DNA of 64,000 nt from an uncultured Prevotella sp. (GTDB lineage Bacteria > Bacteroidota > Bacteroidia > Bacteroidales > Bacteroidaceae). The DNA lies in the NCBI GenBank assembly GCA_900539625.1, contig UQCW01000007.1:1-64000 (forward strand), written 5' to 3'. The notes beneath the pieces were generated by a model. It was not told where the DNA came from. It ran no database searches and worked only from the letters and a program-made list of their open reading frames with translations. This document shows, piece after piece, positions 42,721-53,200 of the stretch. The number at the start of each line of letters is the position of its first letter. Position 1 is the stretch's first letter. The position numbers and the translations under genes are program-made.

Positions 42721-44751
42721 ATGAAACATCTGATCATCTCCACATACGTTCTTCTGCTCATTCTTCTGGCAAGCGCCACCATCATTGAACACCATCAAGG
42801 GAGTGCCTTTGTGTCAGACCACATCTACCACACACCTTGGTTCGTTGTCCTATGGGCATTGGCCACCCTTCTAATGATATACGCCTTGGTCAAGCGTAAA
42901 CTATGGCACCGTCTCCCTCTTCTTATGCTCCACCTTTCCTTTGCCATCATCCTGGGAGGAGGCCTACTGACCTATTTAACCTCGACAAAAGGCATACTCC
43001 ATCTCTCGCAAGGCGTCCCCGTCAGGAATTTCCAAAGCGAAGATCTGAGCCGCACGTTCCCCCTCCCCTTCAATGTCATGCTGGACCGCTTTGACATCAA
43101 ATGCTATCCCGGAACGGAAACGCCTGCCGACTATTTTTCACACCTGACGGTCATCAGTCGCGAAGGCATCAAACAGAAATGCAGCGTCTCAATGAACAAG
43201 ATTCTGGAAATCGAAGGATACAGGCTCTACCAGTCGTCCTACGATGAAGACGGACAGGGCAGCTGGCTTTCAGTCAACTACGACCCGTGGGGAACCACAC
43301 TCTCCTATGTGGGCTATATTCTACTGGCCATCTCCATGCTCCTCGTCCTCATTGACCGCCGCGAAGAATTCCGACGACTTCTGCGAAACCCTCTGCTCCG
43401 GAAAGGCACACTCATCATTATGCTGGCAGCCGTGAGTCCCAGCCTCTCCGCGGCCTCCCGTTCGCTCCCTGCGTTCAACCGAGAAAAAGCCGATTCATTG
43501 GCCGCCAAGCAGGTGGTCTACAACGGACGCGTTGCCCCATTCAACACCCTGGCACACGATTTCATCCTGAAACTCTACGGGAAAGACAGCTATGGCGGCC
43601 TGTCGCCAGAACAAGTCGTCTCGGGATGGCTCTTGCGCCCCGACGTCTGGCAAAACGAACCCATGATTCTCATCAAAAACAAAGAATTGCGACAACTGCT
43701 GGGCCTTGACGGAAAATATGCACGATTGACCGACCTCTTCCGCGGCAACGAATATATCCTTCGCCGATATTGGAATGGAAACGGCAACGCGATTGCCCCA
43801 TCCGCCGATCCGCTGCAAAAGGCCATTGCGGAGACCGATGAGAAAGTGGGGCTCATCATGATGCTGCAAAACGGCACACTCATCAAGCCGTTGCCAAAAG
43901 ACGGCAGTGTGAAACCGCTGAGCCCACAACGCGTCAAAGCTGAAATTCTCTACAACAGCATCCCCACGACGAAAATCCTCTTCATCGTGTGCTTCGTCTG
44001 CGCCCTGATTTCTTTCACGTTGATGGCATACAAGAGCATCCGAAACCTCAAGACCAACGTCCTCGACCAAAAAATTCTCCCCGCCATGCTGTTTCTCGCC
44101 ACTGCAGCGTTGGGCGTCGCCTTCGCGCTGCGATGGTACATTGCAGACCACATTCCCATGAGCAACGGATTTGAAACGATGCAATTCATGGCGCTCTGCA
44201 CACTGGCATTTTCAAGTATCTTCCACCATCGCTTCCGCATTCTGCTTCCCTTCGGCTTCCTTCTGGGAGGCTTCGCCCTGCTGGTGTCACACCTCGGCCA
44301 GAGCAATCCGCAAATCACGAACCTCATGCCCGTTCTCGCCTCGCCCTGGTTGAGCCTACACGTCTCCGTGATAATGATAGGCTACGCCTTGCTGGCTTTC
44401 ACCATGCTCACAGGCATCCTCGGACTGTGCATTTCTCGGCAAGCCGAACCACTCATGCTTTTCGGACGCCTGCTCCTCTACCCTGCTGTCTTCTTCCTCG
44501 GCATCGGGATTTTCTTAGGCGCCGTGTGGGCCAACCAGTCTTGGGGTGCCTACTGGAGCTGGGACCCTAAAGAGACATGGGCCTTGATTACCTTCATGGT
44601 CTATGCCATCGGCTTCCACAGCCATTCTCTCCCCTGGTTGCGCAGCGCAAAACGCTTCCACGGCTTTTGCATCTTGGCATTTCTCACTGTGCTCATGACT
44701 TACTTTGGTGTCAATTTCTTCCTGTCTGGAATGCACTCTTACGCAGGATAA
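42721..44751 (+). CDS. ccsA: System II cytochrome c biogenesis protein CcsBA (ResB-CcsA fusion)
   Basis: 676 aa inner-membrane protein. The N-terminal part is ResB/CcsB-like, with early membrane segments and a periplasmic region containing DLSRTFPLPFNVMLDRFDIK. The C-terminal half is CcsA, with GFETMQFMALCTL, external His residues and the haem-handling WWD-type motif SWGAYWSWDPKETWAL near residue 605. CcsBA exports haem and attaches it to CxxCH motifs. Its place right after two genes for exported c-type cytochromes fits a role in maturing them, although it may serve others too. A terminator follows. Confidence 0.92.
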   Translation: MKHLIISTYVLLLILLASATIIEHHQGSAFVSDHIYHTPWFVVLWALATLLMIYALVKRKLWHRLPLLMLHLSFAIILGGGLLTYLTSTKGILHLSQGVPVRNFQSEDLSRTFPLPFNVMLDRFDIKCYPGTETPADYFSHLTVISREGIKQKCSVSMNKILEIEGYRLYQSSYDEDGQGSWLSVNYDPWGTTLSYVGYILLAISMLLVLIDRREEFRRLLRNPLLRKGTLIIMLAAVSPSLSAASRSLPAFNREKADSLAAKQVVYNGRVAPFNTLAHDFILKLYGKDSYGGLSPEQVVSGWLLRPDVWQNEPMILIKNKELRQLLGLDGKYARLTDLFRGNEYILRRYWNGNGNAIAPSADPLQKAIAETDEKVGLIMMLQNGTLIKPLPKDGSVKPLSPQRVKAEILYNSIPTTKILFIVCFVCALISFTLMAYKSIRNLKTNVLDQKILPAMLFLATAALGVAFALRWYIADHIPMSNGFETMQFMALCTLAFSSIFHHRFRILLPFGFLLGGFALLVSHLGQSNPQITNLMPVLASPWLSLHVSVIMIGYALLAFTMLTGILGLCISRQAEPLMLFGRLLLYPAVFFLGIGIFLGAVWANQSWGAYWSWDPKETWALITFMVYAIGFHSHSLPWLRSAKRFHGFCILAFLTVLMTYFGVNFFLSGMHSYAG

Positions 44752-44803
44752 CAGGGGCTGACACGTTTGTCACACGTGCACTTTAGTTTGAAGCAATAAA
44801 AAG

Positions 44804-44840
44804 AACGCCTTAACCGCTAACAGACAACGGTTAAGGCGTT
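44804..44840 (+). terminator. Terminator of ccsBA
   Basis: 13-bp stem AACGCCTTAACCG / CGGTTAAGGCGTT with an 11-nt loop, followed by ATTATTTT. Confidence 0.8.
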
Positions 44841-44941
44841 ATTATTTTAAATCGTAATGCACTTAAAATCTATAGATTTACTTCTTTCAGTGTACTATTC
44901 CGTGCACCGCAAGTAAAGAAACTTCGACAGAATAAACGAGA

Positions 44942-45760
44942 TCAATATCTCTCATTTTCATTTGGGAAATCACACGACTTCACATCGGCAACATACTGTC
45001 CGATGGCATCCGTCATAATGGTGTGCAAGTCGGCATAACGACGCAGAAATTTCGGACTGAAACCTTGGGTCATTCCCAACATGTCGTTGACGACCAAGAC
45101 CTGACCATCAGCCGTTCCGCCGCCAATACCTATCACTGGAATGGAGAGTTCTTTGACCAGACGCTGCGTGAGCGCTGCGGGAATTTTCTCAACGACACAA
45201 GCACAACACCCAGCCTCTTCGAGCAAATGGGCGTCGTTCACCAGCTTCGCAGCCTCTGCCTCCTGACGCGCACGCAAACCGAAACCGCCAAAGACATTGA
45301 CGCTCTGAGGTGTCAGTCCTAAATGGCCAACAACAGGGATGCCAGAGGCGATGATGCGCTTCACGGCGGGAAGGATTTCCTCGCCGCCTTCGAGTTTCAA
45401 GGCGTCGCAACCTGTTTCTTTCATGATGCGAACGGCATTGCGCATGGCTTCTTCCGTTGACACCTGATAGGAACCGAAAGGCATGTCGCAAACGACAAAG
45501 GCACGCTTCACAGCACGCACCACGCTGCGGGCGTGGTAAATCATCTCATCAACTGTAATGGGAAGGGTTGTCATGTTTCCAGCCATCACGTTGGAAGCAC
45601 TGTCGCCAATGAGTATCGCGTCAACTCCAGCACCGTCAACAATGGAAGCCGTGGTATAGTCGTACGCCGTGAGCATGGCAATCTGCTTGCCCTCTGCTTT
45701 CATTTCACGGAGGCGCGGCGCTGTCACCTTCCGGGTATCTTCAACTAAATATGCAGACAT
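44942..45760 (-). CDS. panB: 3-methyl-2-oxobutanoate hydroxymethyltransferase (ketopantoate hydroxymethyltransferase)
   Basis: 272 aa, the normal family length. PanB transfers a hydroxymethyl group from 5,10-methylene-THF to alpha-ketoisovalerate, the first step to pantothenate. Visible motifs are MLTAYDYTTASIVDGAGVD, LIGDSASNVMAG (metal-binding Asp and Ser), VVCDMPFGSYQ, LKLEGG and VGHLGLTPQSV. It is a single gene here; panC and panD are not in the window. Confidence 0.97.
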   Translation of the reverse strand: MSAYLVEDTRKVTAPRLREMKAEGKQIAMLTAYDYTTASIVDGAGVDAILIGDSASNVMAGNMTTLPITVDEMIYHARSVVRAVKRAFVVCDMPFGSYQVSTEEAMRNAVRIMKETGCDALKLEGGEEILPAVKRIIASGIPVVGHLGLTPQSVNVFGGFGLRARQEAEAAKLVNDAHLLEEAGCCACVVEKIPAALTQRLVKELSIPVIGIGGGTADGQVLVVNDMLGMTQGFSPKFLRRYADLHTIMTDAIGQYVADVKSCDFPNENERY

Positions 45761-45835
45761 TGTTTTTGTGTATTTTTATGGGGCGGCTCTAATTTTCTTA
45801 GCTTTAGAACGCTCCACATTTTATATATTCTATTA

Positions 45836-46468
45836 TCAAGAGAGGCTGAAGCCTTCAAAATGAGGGATGACCTTATCGGACAGCGGCGCAATCATTTCCA
45901 CGGGATTGGAGGTGGACAAACCGATGACAAAGGCGCCCGAATCACGTGCGGCACGCAGACCGTTGATGCTATCCTCAAAAACAACACACGAACGTATGGG
46001 ACATTGCAAGCGCTCGGCGGCAATGAGATAGCAATCGGGAGCGGGCTTTGAGCGCGGCGTGTCTTCTGAGGTCAGAATGGCCGTGAAGAGTTGCTTGAGT
46101 TCGGGATGCGCGGCATAGACCTGGGCCATCTTCGCCTGATTGGAACTGGTCACGACTGCTGCCGGAATACCTTTCTCCCGCAATCCTTCCACAAAGCGGA
46201 CGGCTCCAGGAATGTAGGGGTAGCTCATGTGGCGCTCAAATTCGTTCAGTCGTTCACGCAAAAAATCCTGCTGCGAGACCTCAGGAAAATAGGTGTCGAA
46301 AATATAGGTAAGGGTCTGCCCCTTCACTGCCGCGGCAAAATTAGCATCGGGCAGTTCGAACTCACGCCCCATAGCGGCCCAAAACTCCGTGTATTGCGGC
46401 TCCGTGTCAATGATGACACCGTCAAGGTCAAACAACGCCGCAGAGATATTCATTTCTTTTGGATTCAT
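45836..46468 (-). CDS. HAD-superfamily phosphatase/phosphomutase
   Basis: 210 aa from the ATG at 46468, with a second ATG at 46453. Frames extending upstream to 47206 run antisense through purF and are not credible. Motif I is FDLDGVIIDTEP, motif II lies in AVVTSSN, the Lys of motif III in SKPAPDCYL, and motif IV is VFEDSINGLRAARDSG. The cap domain after motif I is of the small helical type seen in beta-phosphoglucomutase and phosphoglycolate phosphatase. Substrate not known. Confidence 0.9.
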   Translation of the reverse strand: MNPKEMNISAALFDLDGVIIDTEPQYTEFWAAMGREFELPDANFAAAVKGQTLTYIFDTYFPEVSQQDFLRERLNEFERHMSYPYIPGAVRFVEGLREKGIPAAVVTSSNQAKMAQVYAAHPELKQLFTAILTSEDTPRSKPAPDCYLIAAERLQCPIRSCVVFEDSINGLRAARDSGAFVIGLSTSNPVEMIAPLSDKVIPHFEGFSLS

Positions 46469-46701
46469 TTCTGATATATTAGCTGGGGCTGGAAGGACAT
46501 CAAGCAGCCAATAGCAAAGCTGCATGGCGAACTTCCGCAAATCGCAAATCATCACGATTGAACGCTCCGTACGCCCCAAAGAAACTGCAAAGATACGAAT
46601 TTCAGACTGAATGGCGCGATGGATTCTGAGAAAACAATGCCGTGGGGCATGGTTTGCAACAATACGGCGATGCAATATGACAATAAACGGAAAATAATTA
46701 G

Positions 46702-46709
46702 TAACTTTG
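46702..46709 (+). promoter_or_regulatory. -7 element and leader of purF
   Basis: TAACTTTG, 147 bp before the purF ATG, without a clear TTG partner. The implied leader (about 46716-46855) contains complementary stretches (AAACGCT with GCGTTT; AAACGG with CCGTTT) and may be structured. I do not recognise a known riboswitch in it. Confidence 0.4.
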
Positions 46710-46855
46710 CCCAAACGCTGAAACGGAACGGCCTTCGGGCAGAAAGCAAAGAGCGTTTGCAACAAAAACCGTTTAACTCTAAGGGGCATAAGAAGGTTGG
46801 CGTAAATTCCCTTCTCTTGACAGGCAAACCTGTCCTCCCCATAAAACATCATACA

Positions 46856-48745
46856 ATGGAACCTCTCAAACACGAATGTGGCGTTGCCATGGTCAGACTG
46901 CTGAAGCCGTTGGATTTCTATCAGCAGAAATATGGCACGTGGATGTATGGACTGAACAAACTCTATCTCATGATGGAGAAACAGCACAACCGCGGACAGG
47001 AAGGCGCAGGCTTGGCAAGCGTCAAGATGAACGCCGCGCCGGGAGAAGAATTCTTCTTCCGCGAGAGGGCATTGGGCACAACGGCCATTGAAGAAATCTT
47101 CAAGGCCGTTCACGGCAATTTCAAGAATTTTGAGAACAAGCAACTGGCGGATGCACAATTCGCCAGCCGTCATATTCCCTTTGCGGGAGAGATTTACATG
47201 GGCCACCTGCGGTATTCAACAACCGGCAAGAGTGGCCTTTCTTATGTACACCCGTTCATGCGAAGAAACAACTGGCGCGCCAAAAACCTGTGTATCTGCG
47301 CCAACTTCAACATGACGAACGTTGAGGAAATCTTCGAGGAAATCGCTTCGAAGGGACAACACCCGCGCATGGTGTCGGACACCTACATCCTGCTCGAACA
47401 ACTGGGACACCGGCTTGACCGAGAGAGCGAGCGCAATTTTGTTGAGGCGCAAAAGATGGGGCTGGAAGGCACGGAGATTACTAAATATATCGAAGACCAC
47501 ATCAACGTGGCCAACATTCTCAAACAGGCAGCGCCGATTTGGGACGGAGGGTACGTGCTGTGTGGCGTCACTGGCAGCGGCGAAATGTTTACGCTTCGCG
47601 ACCCGTGGGGCATCCGCCCTGCTTTTTGGTATAAAAACGACGAACTGCTGGTGGTGGCTTCTGAGCGTCCGGTGATCCAGACTTCGCTTGATCTTGAAGC
47701 GGAAGAGATTCATGAACTGAAGCCGGGAGAAGGACTCATCATGAGCAAAGACGGCAAGTTCAGAACGGAGCAGATTCTCACACCAAAGAACTTGGCGGCC
47801 TGCTCGTTTGAAAGGGTATATTTCTCACGCGGCTCCGACAAAGACATCTATCAAGAAAGGAAAGCACTGGGACGCACTTTGGTGGCGCCCATTCTCAAGG
47901 CGGTGGACGGCGAACTCGACCAAACGGTGTTCTCCTACATCCCCAACACGGCCGAAGCGGCTTACTACGGACTGCTGGAAGGCTTCGACAATTTCCTCAA
48001 CAAGCAGAAAATGGAAGCCATTGCCGCCTTGGGGGCAAACCCCGACATCAAGACGGTGGCAAAGATTCTCGACCGACGCATCCGCTCGGAAAAAATCGCA
48101 TGGAAAGACATCAAAATGCGAACGTTCATTGCTGAAGGTAACAGCAGAAACGACTTGGCGGCACACGTTTATGACATCACCTACGGAAGCGTTGAAGCCG
48201 GAAAGGACAACCTGGTGGTGATTGACGACAGCATCGTCCGCGGGACAACGCTCCGCGAGAGCATCATCAGAATCCTTGACCGCCTACACCCGAAGCGCAT
48301 CGTTGTTGTCAGCTCGTCGCCGCAAGTAAGATTCCCGGACTACTACGGCATCGACATGTCGCACATGGATGAGTTCATCGCCTTTAAGGCTGCCATTGCG
48401 CTCACCTTGGAACAAGGCGGGGAAACAAGACTGAAAGACATTTACAGGCGCTGCAAGGAACAGGAGAACCTGCCGAAGGAACAGATAAAGAACTTTGTGA
48501 AGGAAGTGTACGCTCCATTTTCAGACGATGACATCTCAAAGAAAATGGCGGAACTTTTGCGCCCCAACGGCGTAACAACCGAAATCCACATCGTCTATCA
48601 AAGTCTGGAGGGACTGCACAAAGCCTGTCCGACAAGTCCAGGCGACTGGTACTTCAGTGGCGATTATCCGACTCCTGGCGGCACAAAGCGAGTCAACCAG
48701 GCATTTATCGACTACTACGAGACAAACTTTCCAAACAAGAACTGA
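46856..48745 (+). CDS. purF: Amidophosphoribosyltransferase-type enzyme, long Bacteroidetes form
   Basis: 629 aa from the ATG at 46856; the frame stays open upstream to 46619, but that part is leader. The N-terminal glutaminase has its nucleophile at C8 (MEPLKHECGVAMV), implying removal of seven residues. EKQHNRGQEGAGLASV and GHLRYSTTGKSG are class II amidotransferase motifs. The PRPP-binding loop is LVVIDDSIVRGTTLRES. This is about 130 aa longer than E. coli PurF, with insertions across the protein. Bacteroidetes carry this form next to carA-carB as well as a standard PurF, so it may have a specialised role. It probably starts the carA-carB operon. Confidence 0.88.
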   Translation: MEPLKHECGVAMVRLLKPLDFYQQKYGTWMYGLNKLYLMMEKQHNRGQEGAGLASVKMNAAPGEEFFFRERALGTTAIEEIFKAVHGNFKNFENKQLADAQFASRHIPFAGEIYMGHLRYSTTGKSGLSYVHPFMRRNNWRAKNLCICANFNMTNVEEIFEEIASKGQHPRMVSDTYILLEQLGHRLDRESERNFVEAQKMGLEGTEITKYIEDHINVANILKQAAPIWDGGYVLCGVTGSGEMFTLRDPWGIRPAFWYKNDELLVVASERPVIQTSLDLEAEEIHELKPGEGLIMSKDGKFRTEQILTPKNLAACSFERVYFSRGSDKDIYQERKALGRTLVAPILKAVDGELDQTVFSYIPNTAEAAYYGLLEGFDNFLNKQKMEAIAALGANPDIKTVAKILDRRIRSEKIAWKDIKMRTFIAEGNSRNDLAAHVYDITYGSVEAGKDNLVVIDDSIVRGTTLRESIIRILDRLHPKRIVVVSSSPQVRFPDYYGIDMSHMDEFIAFKAAIALTLEQGGETRLKDIYRRCKEQENLPKEQIKNFVKEVYAPFSDDDISKKMAELLRPNGVTTEIHIVYQSLEGLHKACPTSPGDWYFSGDYPTPGGTKRVNQAFIDYYETNFPNKN

Positions 48746-48825
48746 TGGTTTTACGCCGATGCGAAACAGGTAAGTCCATAAGAATGGAGTACGAAAGAAT
48801 CGCCCGACAATCAGAAACTCATATT

Positions 48826-48924
48826 TAACTAATGGTGAAAGAATAAGTTGGCAATTTTGACAGGGCATAAGATATAACTCCTTATTCCTCAAAATTGCAC
48901 AAGTTATTTTTTACCATTACTTAC
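48826..48924. repeat. Short palindromic repeat, copy F
   Basis: About 99 bp. One arm is TAATGGTGAAAGAATAAGTTG, the other, inverted, TAATGGTAAAAAATAACTTG. Between them lies CAATTTTGACAGGGCATAAG and a second half-palindrome. Copies G and H share both arms and the middle. This copy has no hairpin core. It lies in the 258-bp gap between purF and carA. Confidence 0.88.
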
Positions 48925-49003
48925 AATTGAAATAACCAAACGGCAGCTTTCAGAAGACTGCATCTCTGGGGATGCCGTACCAGAAAAAACACAAACTATA
49001 TAT

Positions 49004-50080
49004 ATGCGAAACGTAACACTTATTTTAGACGATGGAACGAAGTTCCACGGTAAGTCATTTGGCTACGAAAGCCCAGTAGCGGGCGAGGTGGTGTTCAACA
49101 CCGCCATGATGGGGTATCCAGAAAGCCTCACCGACCCCTCATACGCAGGACAGTTGATGACGCTTACCTATCCCTTGGTCGGCAACTATGGCGTTCCTCC
49201 TTTCACGGTTGGAGACGACAAATTGGCCACCTTTATGGAAAGCGACAAAATTTATGCCTCGGCCATCATCGTGAGTGATTACAGCGAGACATACAGCCAC
49301 TGGAATGCCGTTGAAAGCCTCGGCGACTGGCTCAAGCGCGAAAAGGTGCCAGGCATCACGGGCATTGACACGCGAGAACTGACGAAGGTGCTCCGTGAAC
49401 ATGGCGTGATGATGGGAAAAATCGTTTTCGACGATGAGCCCAACAATATCCCGACTGCAGAATACAATGGCGTGAACTATGTGGCAAAGGTTTCATGCAA
49501 GGAAATCATCCGATACAACGAGGGAGCTGAGAAAAAAGTGGTTCTCGTTGACTGCGGCGTGAAGAACAACATCATCCGCTGCCTCATCCGCCGCGGCGTA
49601 GAGGTCATCCGCGTGCCTTGGAATTATGATTTCAACGACATGGAATTCGACGGTCTGTTCCTGGCCAACGGCCCTGGCGACCCCGACACTTGCGCTGATG
49701 CCGTTGCCAACATCAAGAAGTTCCTTGCAAATCCAAACGTTCGCCCCTGCATGGGCATCTGCATGGGAAACCAGTTGCTCTCAAAAGCGGCCGGAGCGTC
49801 TATCTACAAACTGAAATACGGACACCGCAGCCACAACCAGCCAGTGCGTATGGTGGGCACGAACCGCTGCTTCGTCACCAGCCAAAACCACGGCTATGCC
49901 GTTGACAACAACACGCTTCCAAGCGATTGGGAACCATTGTTCATCAATATGAACGACGGATCTAACGAGGGCGTTCGACACAAAACGAATCCTTGGTTCT
50001 CTGCACAGTTCCATCCGGAAGCATGCAGCGGTCCTGTCGACACAGAGTTCCTCTTCGATGATTTCGTAAAACTGCTGTAA
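49004..50080 (+). CDS. carA: Carbamoyl-phosphate synthase small subunit
   Basis: 358 aa, the expected length. The N-terminal CPSase domain starts LILDDGTKFHGKSFGYE and includes GEVVFNTAMMGYPESLTDPSYAGQ. The C-terminal class I glutaminase has the nucleophile elbow MGICMGNQLLS and the catalytic His-Glu in QFHPEAC. It releases ammonia from glutamine and passes it to CarB for arginine and pyrimidine synthesis. One change: the usual G-x-C-x-G-HQ is M-G-I-C-M-G-N-Q, with Asn for His next to the elbow. carB follows after 157 bp. Confidence 0.97.
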   Translation: MRNVTLILDDGTKFHGKSFGYESPVAGEVVFNTAMMGYPESLTDPSYAGQLMTLTYPLVGNYGVPPFTVGDDKLATFMESDKIYASAIIVSDYSETYSHWNAVESLGDWLKREKVPGITGIDTRELTKVLREHGVMMGKIVFDDEPNNIPTAEYNGVNYVAKVSCKEIIRYNEGAEKKVVLVDCGVKNNIIRCLIRRGVEVIRVPWNYDFNDMEFDGLFLANGPGDPDTCADAVANIKKFLANPNVRPCMGICMGNQLLSKAAGASIYKLKYGHRSHNQPVRMVGTNRCFVTSQNHGYAVDNNTLPSDWEPLFINMNDGSNEGVRHKTNPWFSAQFHPEACSGPVDTEFLFDDFVKLL

Positions 50081-50237
50081 ACAAATGACCATTAAGCTGG
50101 TGGGCACGACTAATATATAAGGAATAATTAGGGCAAGAGAATCCGCTTCATATCTGCGAAGCAACGGAGCTTTCCAGATACAAGAAAGATTCCTGCCACC
50201 TGCTTATCTAAATCACACCACATTAAAACAAGATAAT

Positions 50238-53200
50238 ATGTCAAACGATATAAAGAAAGTTCTCCTCTTAGGTTCTGGCGCACTCAAAATCGGTGAAGCG
50301 GGCGAATTCGACTATTCCGGCTCTCAGGCACTGAAGGCCCTCAAGGAAGAAGGCATCGAAACGGTTCTCATCAACCCGAACATCGCCACAGTACAGACGT
50401 CAGAAGGTGTTGCCGACCGCATCTACTTCCTGCCTGTCACTCCCTTCTTCGTTGAAAAGGTCATCGAAAAGGAACGTCCACAAGGCATCATGCTCGCCTT
50501 CGGCGGACAGACGGCCTTGAACTGCGGCGTGGAACTTTTCCAAAGCGGCATCTTGGAGAAATATAACCTTCAGGTGCTTGGCACACCCGTTGAAGCCATC
50601 ATGAACACGGAAGACCGTGAACTCTTCATCGGCAAGCTCAACGAAATCAACGTCAAAACCATCAAGAGCGAAGCCTGCGAAACCATCGAACAGGCACGTC
50701 AGGCTGCAGCAGAACTGGGCTATCCAGTGATTCTCCGCGCTGCCTACGCCCTCGGCGGTTTGGGTTCCGGCTTCTGCGACAATGAGGAAGAGCTCAACAA
50801 ACTGGCTGAAAAGGCGTTCTCATTCTCTCCACAAGTGCTCGTTGAAAAGAGTTTGAAGGGATGGAAGGAAATTGAATACGAAGTGGTGCGCGACCGTTTC
50901 GACAATTGTATCACGGTCTGCAACATGGAAAACTTCGACCCGCTCGGCATCCATACAGGTGAAAGTATCGTAATCGCACCATCGCAGACTCTCACGAACT
51001 CTGAATACCACAAGCTCCGCGAGCTCTCCATCCGCATCGTACGCCACGTGGGCATCATCGGAGAATGTAACGTTCAGTATGCCTTCGACCCCAATTCTGA
51101 AGACTACCGCGTCATCGAAGTCAACGCCCGTTTGTCGCGCTCTTCAGCCTTGGCATCAAAAGCAACGGGCTATCCTTTGGCCTTCGTTGCCGCCAAATTG
51201 GGATTGGGCTACGGCCTCTTCGAGCTCAAGAACTCTGTGACGAAAACAACGAGCGCCTTCTTCGAACCAGCACTCGACTACGTTGTCTGCAAAATTCCTC
51301 GCTGGGACTTGGGAAAATTCCGTGGCGTTGACCGCGAATTGGGTTCTTCCATGAAGAGCGTCGGCGAAGTGATGGCCATCGGCCGCACCTTCGAAGAAGT
51401 GATTCAGAAAGGCCTCCGCATGATCGGCCAAGGCATGCACGGATTTGTCGACAATAAGGAAATCAAGATTGACAACGTTGACGAGGCTCTGCGCGAACCG
51501 ACCGACAAGCGTATTTTTGTCATTGAAAAGGCTTTCAAGGCAGGATATACCATCGACCAGATTCACGATCTAACGAAAATCGACCGTTGGTTCCTCCAGA
51601 AACTCTATAACATCCACAAAACCGACCAGGAACTCCACGCTTGCACCAGCATCAACGTGCTCGACAACGAATTGATGCGAAAAGCCAAGATTCAGGGCTT
51701 CACCGACTTCCAGATTGCACGCGCCGTTGGCATGGAGCAAGACATGGACATCGAAAAGGCCATCATGGCTGTTCGTGCACGCCGCAAACAAGCTGGCATC
51801 GTTCCCGTTGTAAAGCAGATTGACACGTTGGCAGCTGAGTATCCAGCTCAGACCAACTACCTCTATGTAACTTACAGCGGCATTGCACACGACATCCAGT
51901 TTGAACACGACAAGCGCTCGGTTGTGGTGCTCGGTTCTGGTGCATACCGCATCGGCTCGTCTGTTGAATTTGACTGGTGTGGCGTTCAGGCGCTCAACAC
52001 CATCCGCCGCGAAGGCTATCGCAGCATTATGATCAACTACAACCCGGAAACGGTTTCAACGGACTATGACATGTGCGACCGCCTCTATTTCGATGAACTC
52101 ACCTTCGAACGCGTGATGGACATCATCGAACTGGAAATGCCTTATGGTGTCATCGTTTCTACGGGTGGACAGATTCCTAACAACCTGGCAATGCGCCTGG
52201 ATGCTGAAAACGTGAACCTACTCGGCACGCAAGCACGCTACATCGACAACGCTGAAGACCGCGAAAAGTTCTCAGAGATGCTCAACAGAATCGGTGTTGA
52301 CCAGCCGGAATGGAGCGCACTGACTTCTATGGACGACATCCAGCAGTTTATCTCGCGCGTTGGCTTCCCTGTACTTGTACGTCCTTCGTATGTCCTCTCT
52401 GGCGCTGCGATGAACGTATGTTCAAACCAGGAAGAGCTCGAACGCTTCCTCAAATTGGCCGCCAACGTGTCGAAGAAGCACCCAGTGGTTGTTTCCCGCT
52501 TCATGCAGCATGCCAAGGAAGTTGAAATGGACGCCGTTGCAAAAGATGGTGAAATCATCGCCTACGCCATTTCTGAGCACATCGAATTTGCTGGTGTACA
52601 CTCTGGCGACGCCACGATTCAATTTCCACCGCAGAAGCTCTATGTTGAAACGGCACGCCGCATCAAGAAGATTTCCAAGCAGATTGCCAAGGTACTTCAC
52701 ATCTCTGGTCCGTTCAATATCCAGTTCCTCGCCAAAGAAAACGACATCAAGGTCATCGAGTGCAACTTGCGTGCCTCACGTTCCTTCCCGTTCGTCAGCA
52801 AGGTTCTCAAAATCAACCTCATCGAATTGGCAACTCGCATCATGCTCGGCCTGCCAGTGGAGAAACCGGCCAAGAGCCTCTTCGACCTCGACTACGTCGG
52901 CATCAAAGCATCTCAATTCTCATTCAACCGCTTGCAGAAGGCCGACCCAGTCCTCGGTGTCGACATGGCTTCAACGGGCGAAGTTGGCTGTCTTGGCGAA
53001 GACTCACGAACTGCGCTCATCAAGTCTATGCTCTCCGTTGGCCACCGCATCCCGAAGAAGAACATTCTGCTTTCAACCGGCGATGGCAAGCAGAAAGCCG
53101 AAATGCTGGCTGCCTGCCAGATGCTTCAAGCTCACGGCTACACGCTCTACGCAACAGGCGGAACAAGCCGCTATCTGACAGAAAACGGCATCAAGAACAA

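Noticed and set aside
46469..47206. N-terminal extension of the HAD phosphatase frame
   Set aside because: It would run antisense through purF and its leader; the HAD domain starts properly at 46468 or 46453.
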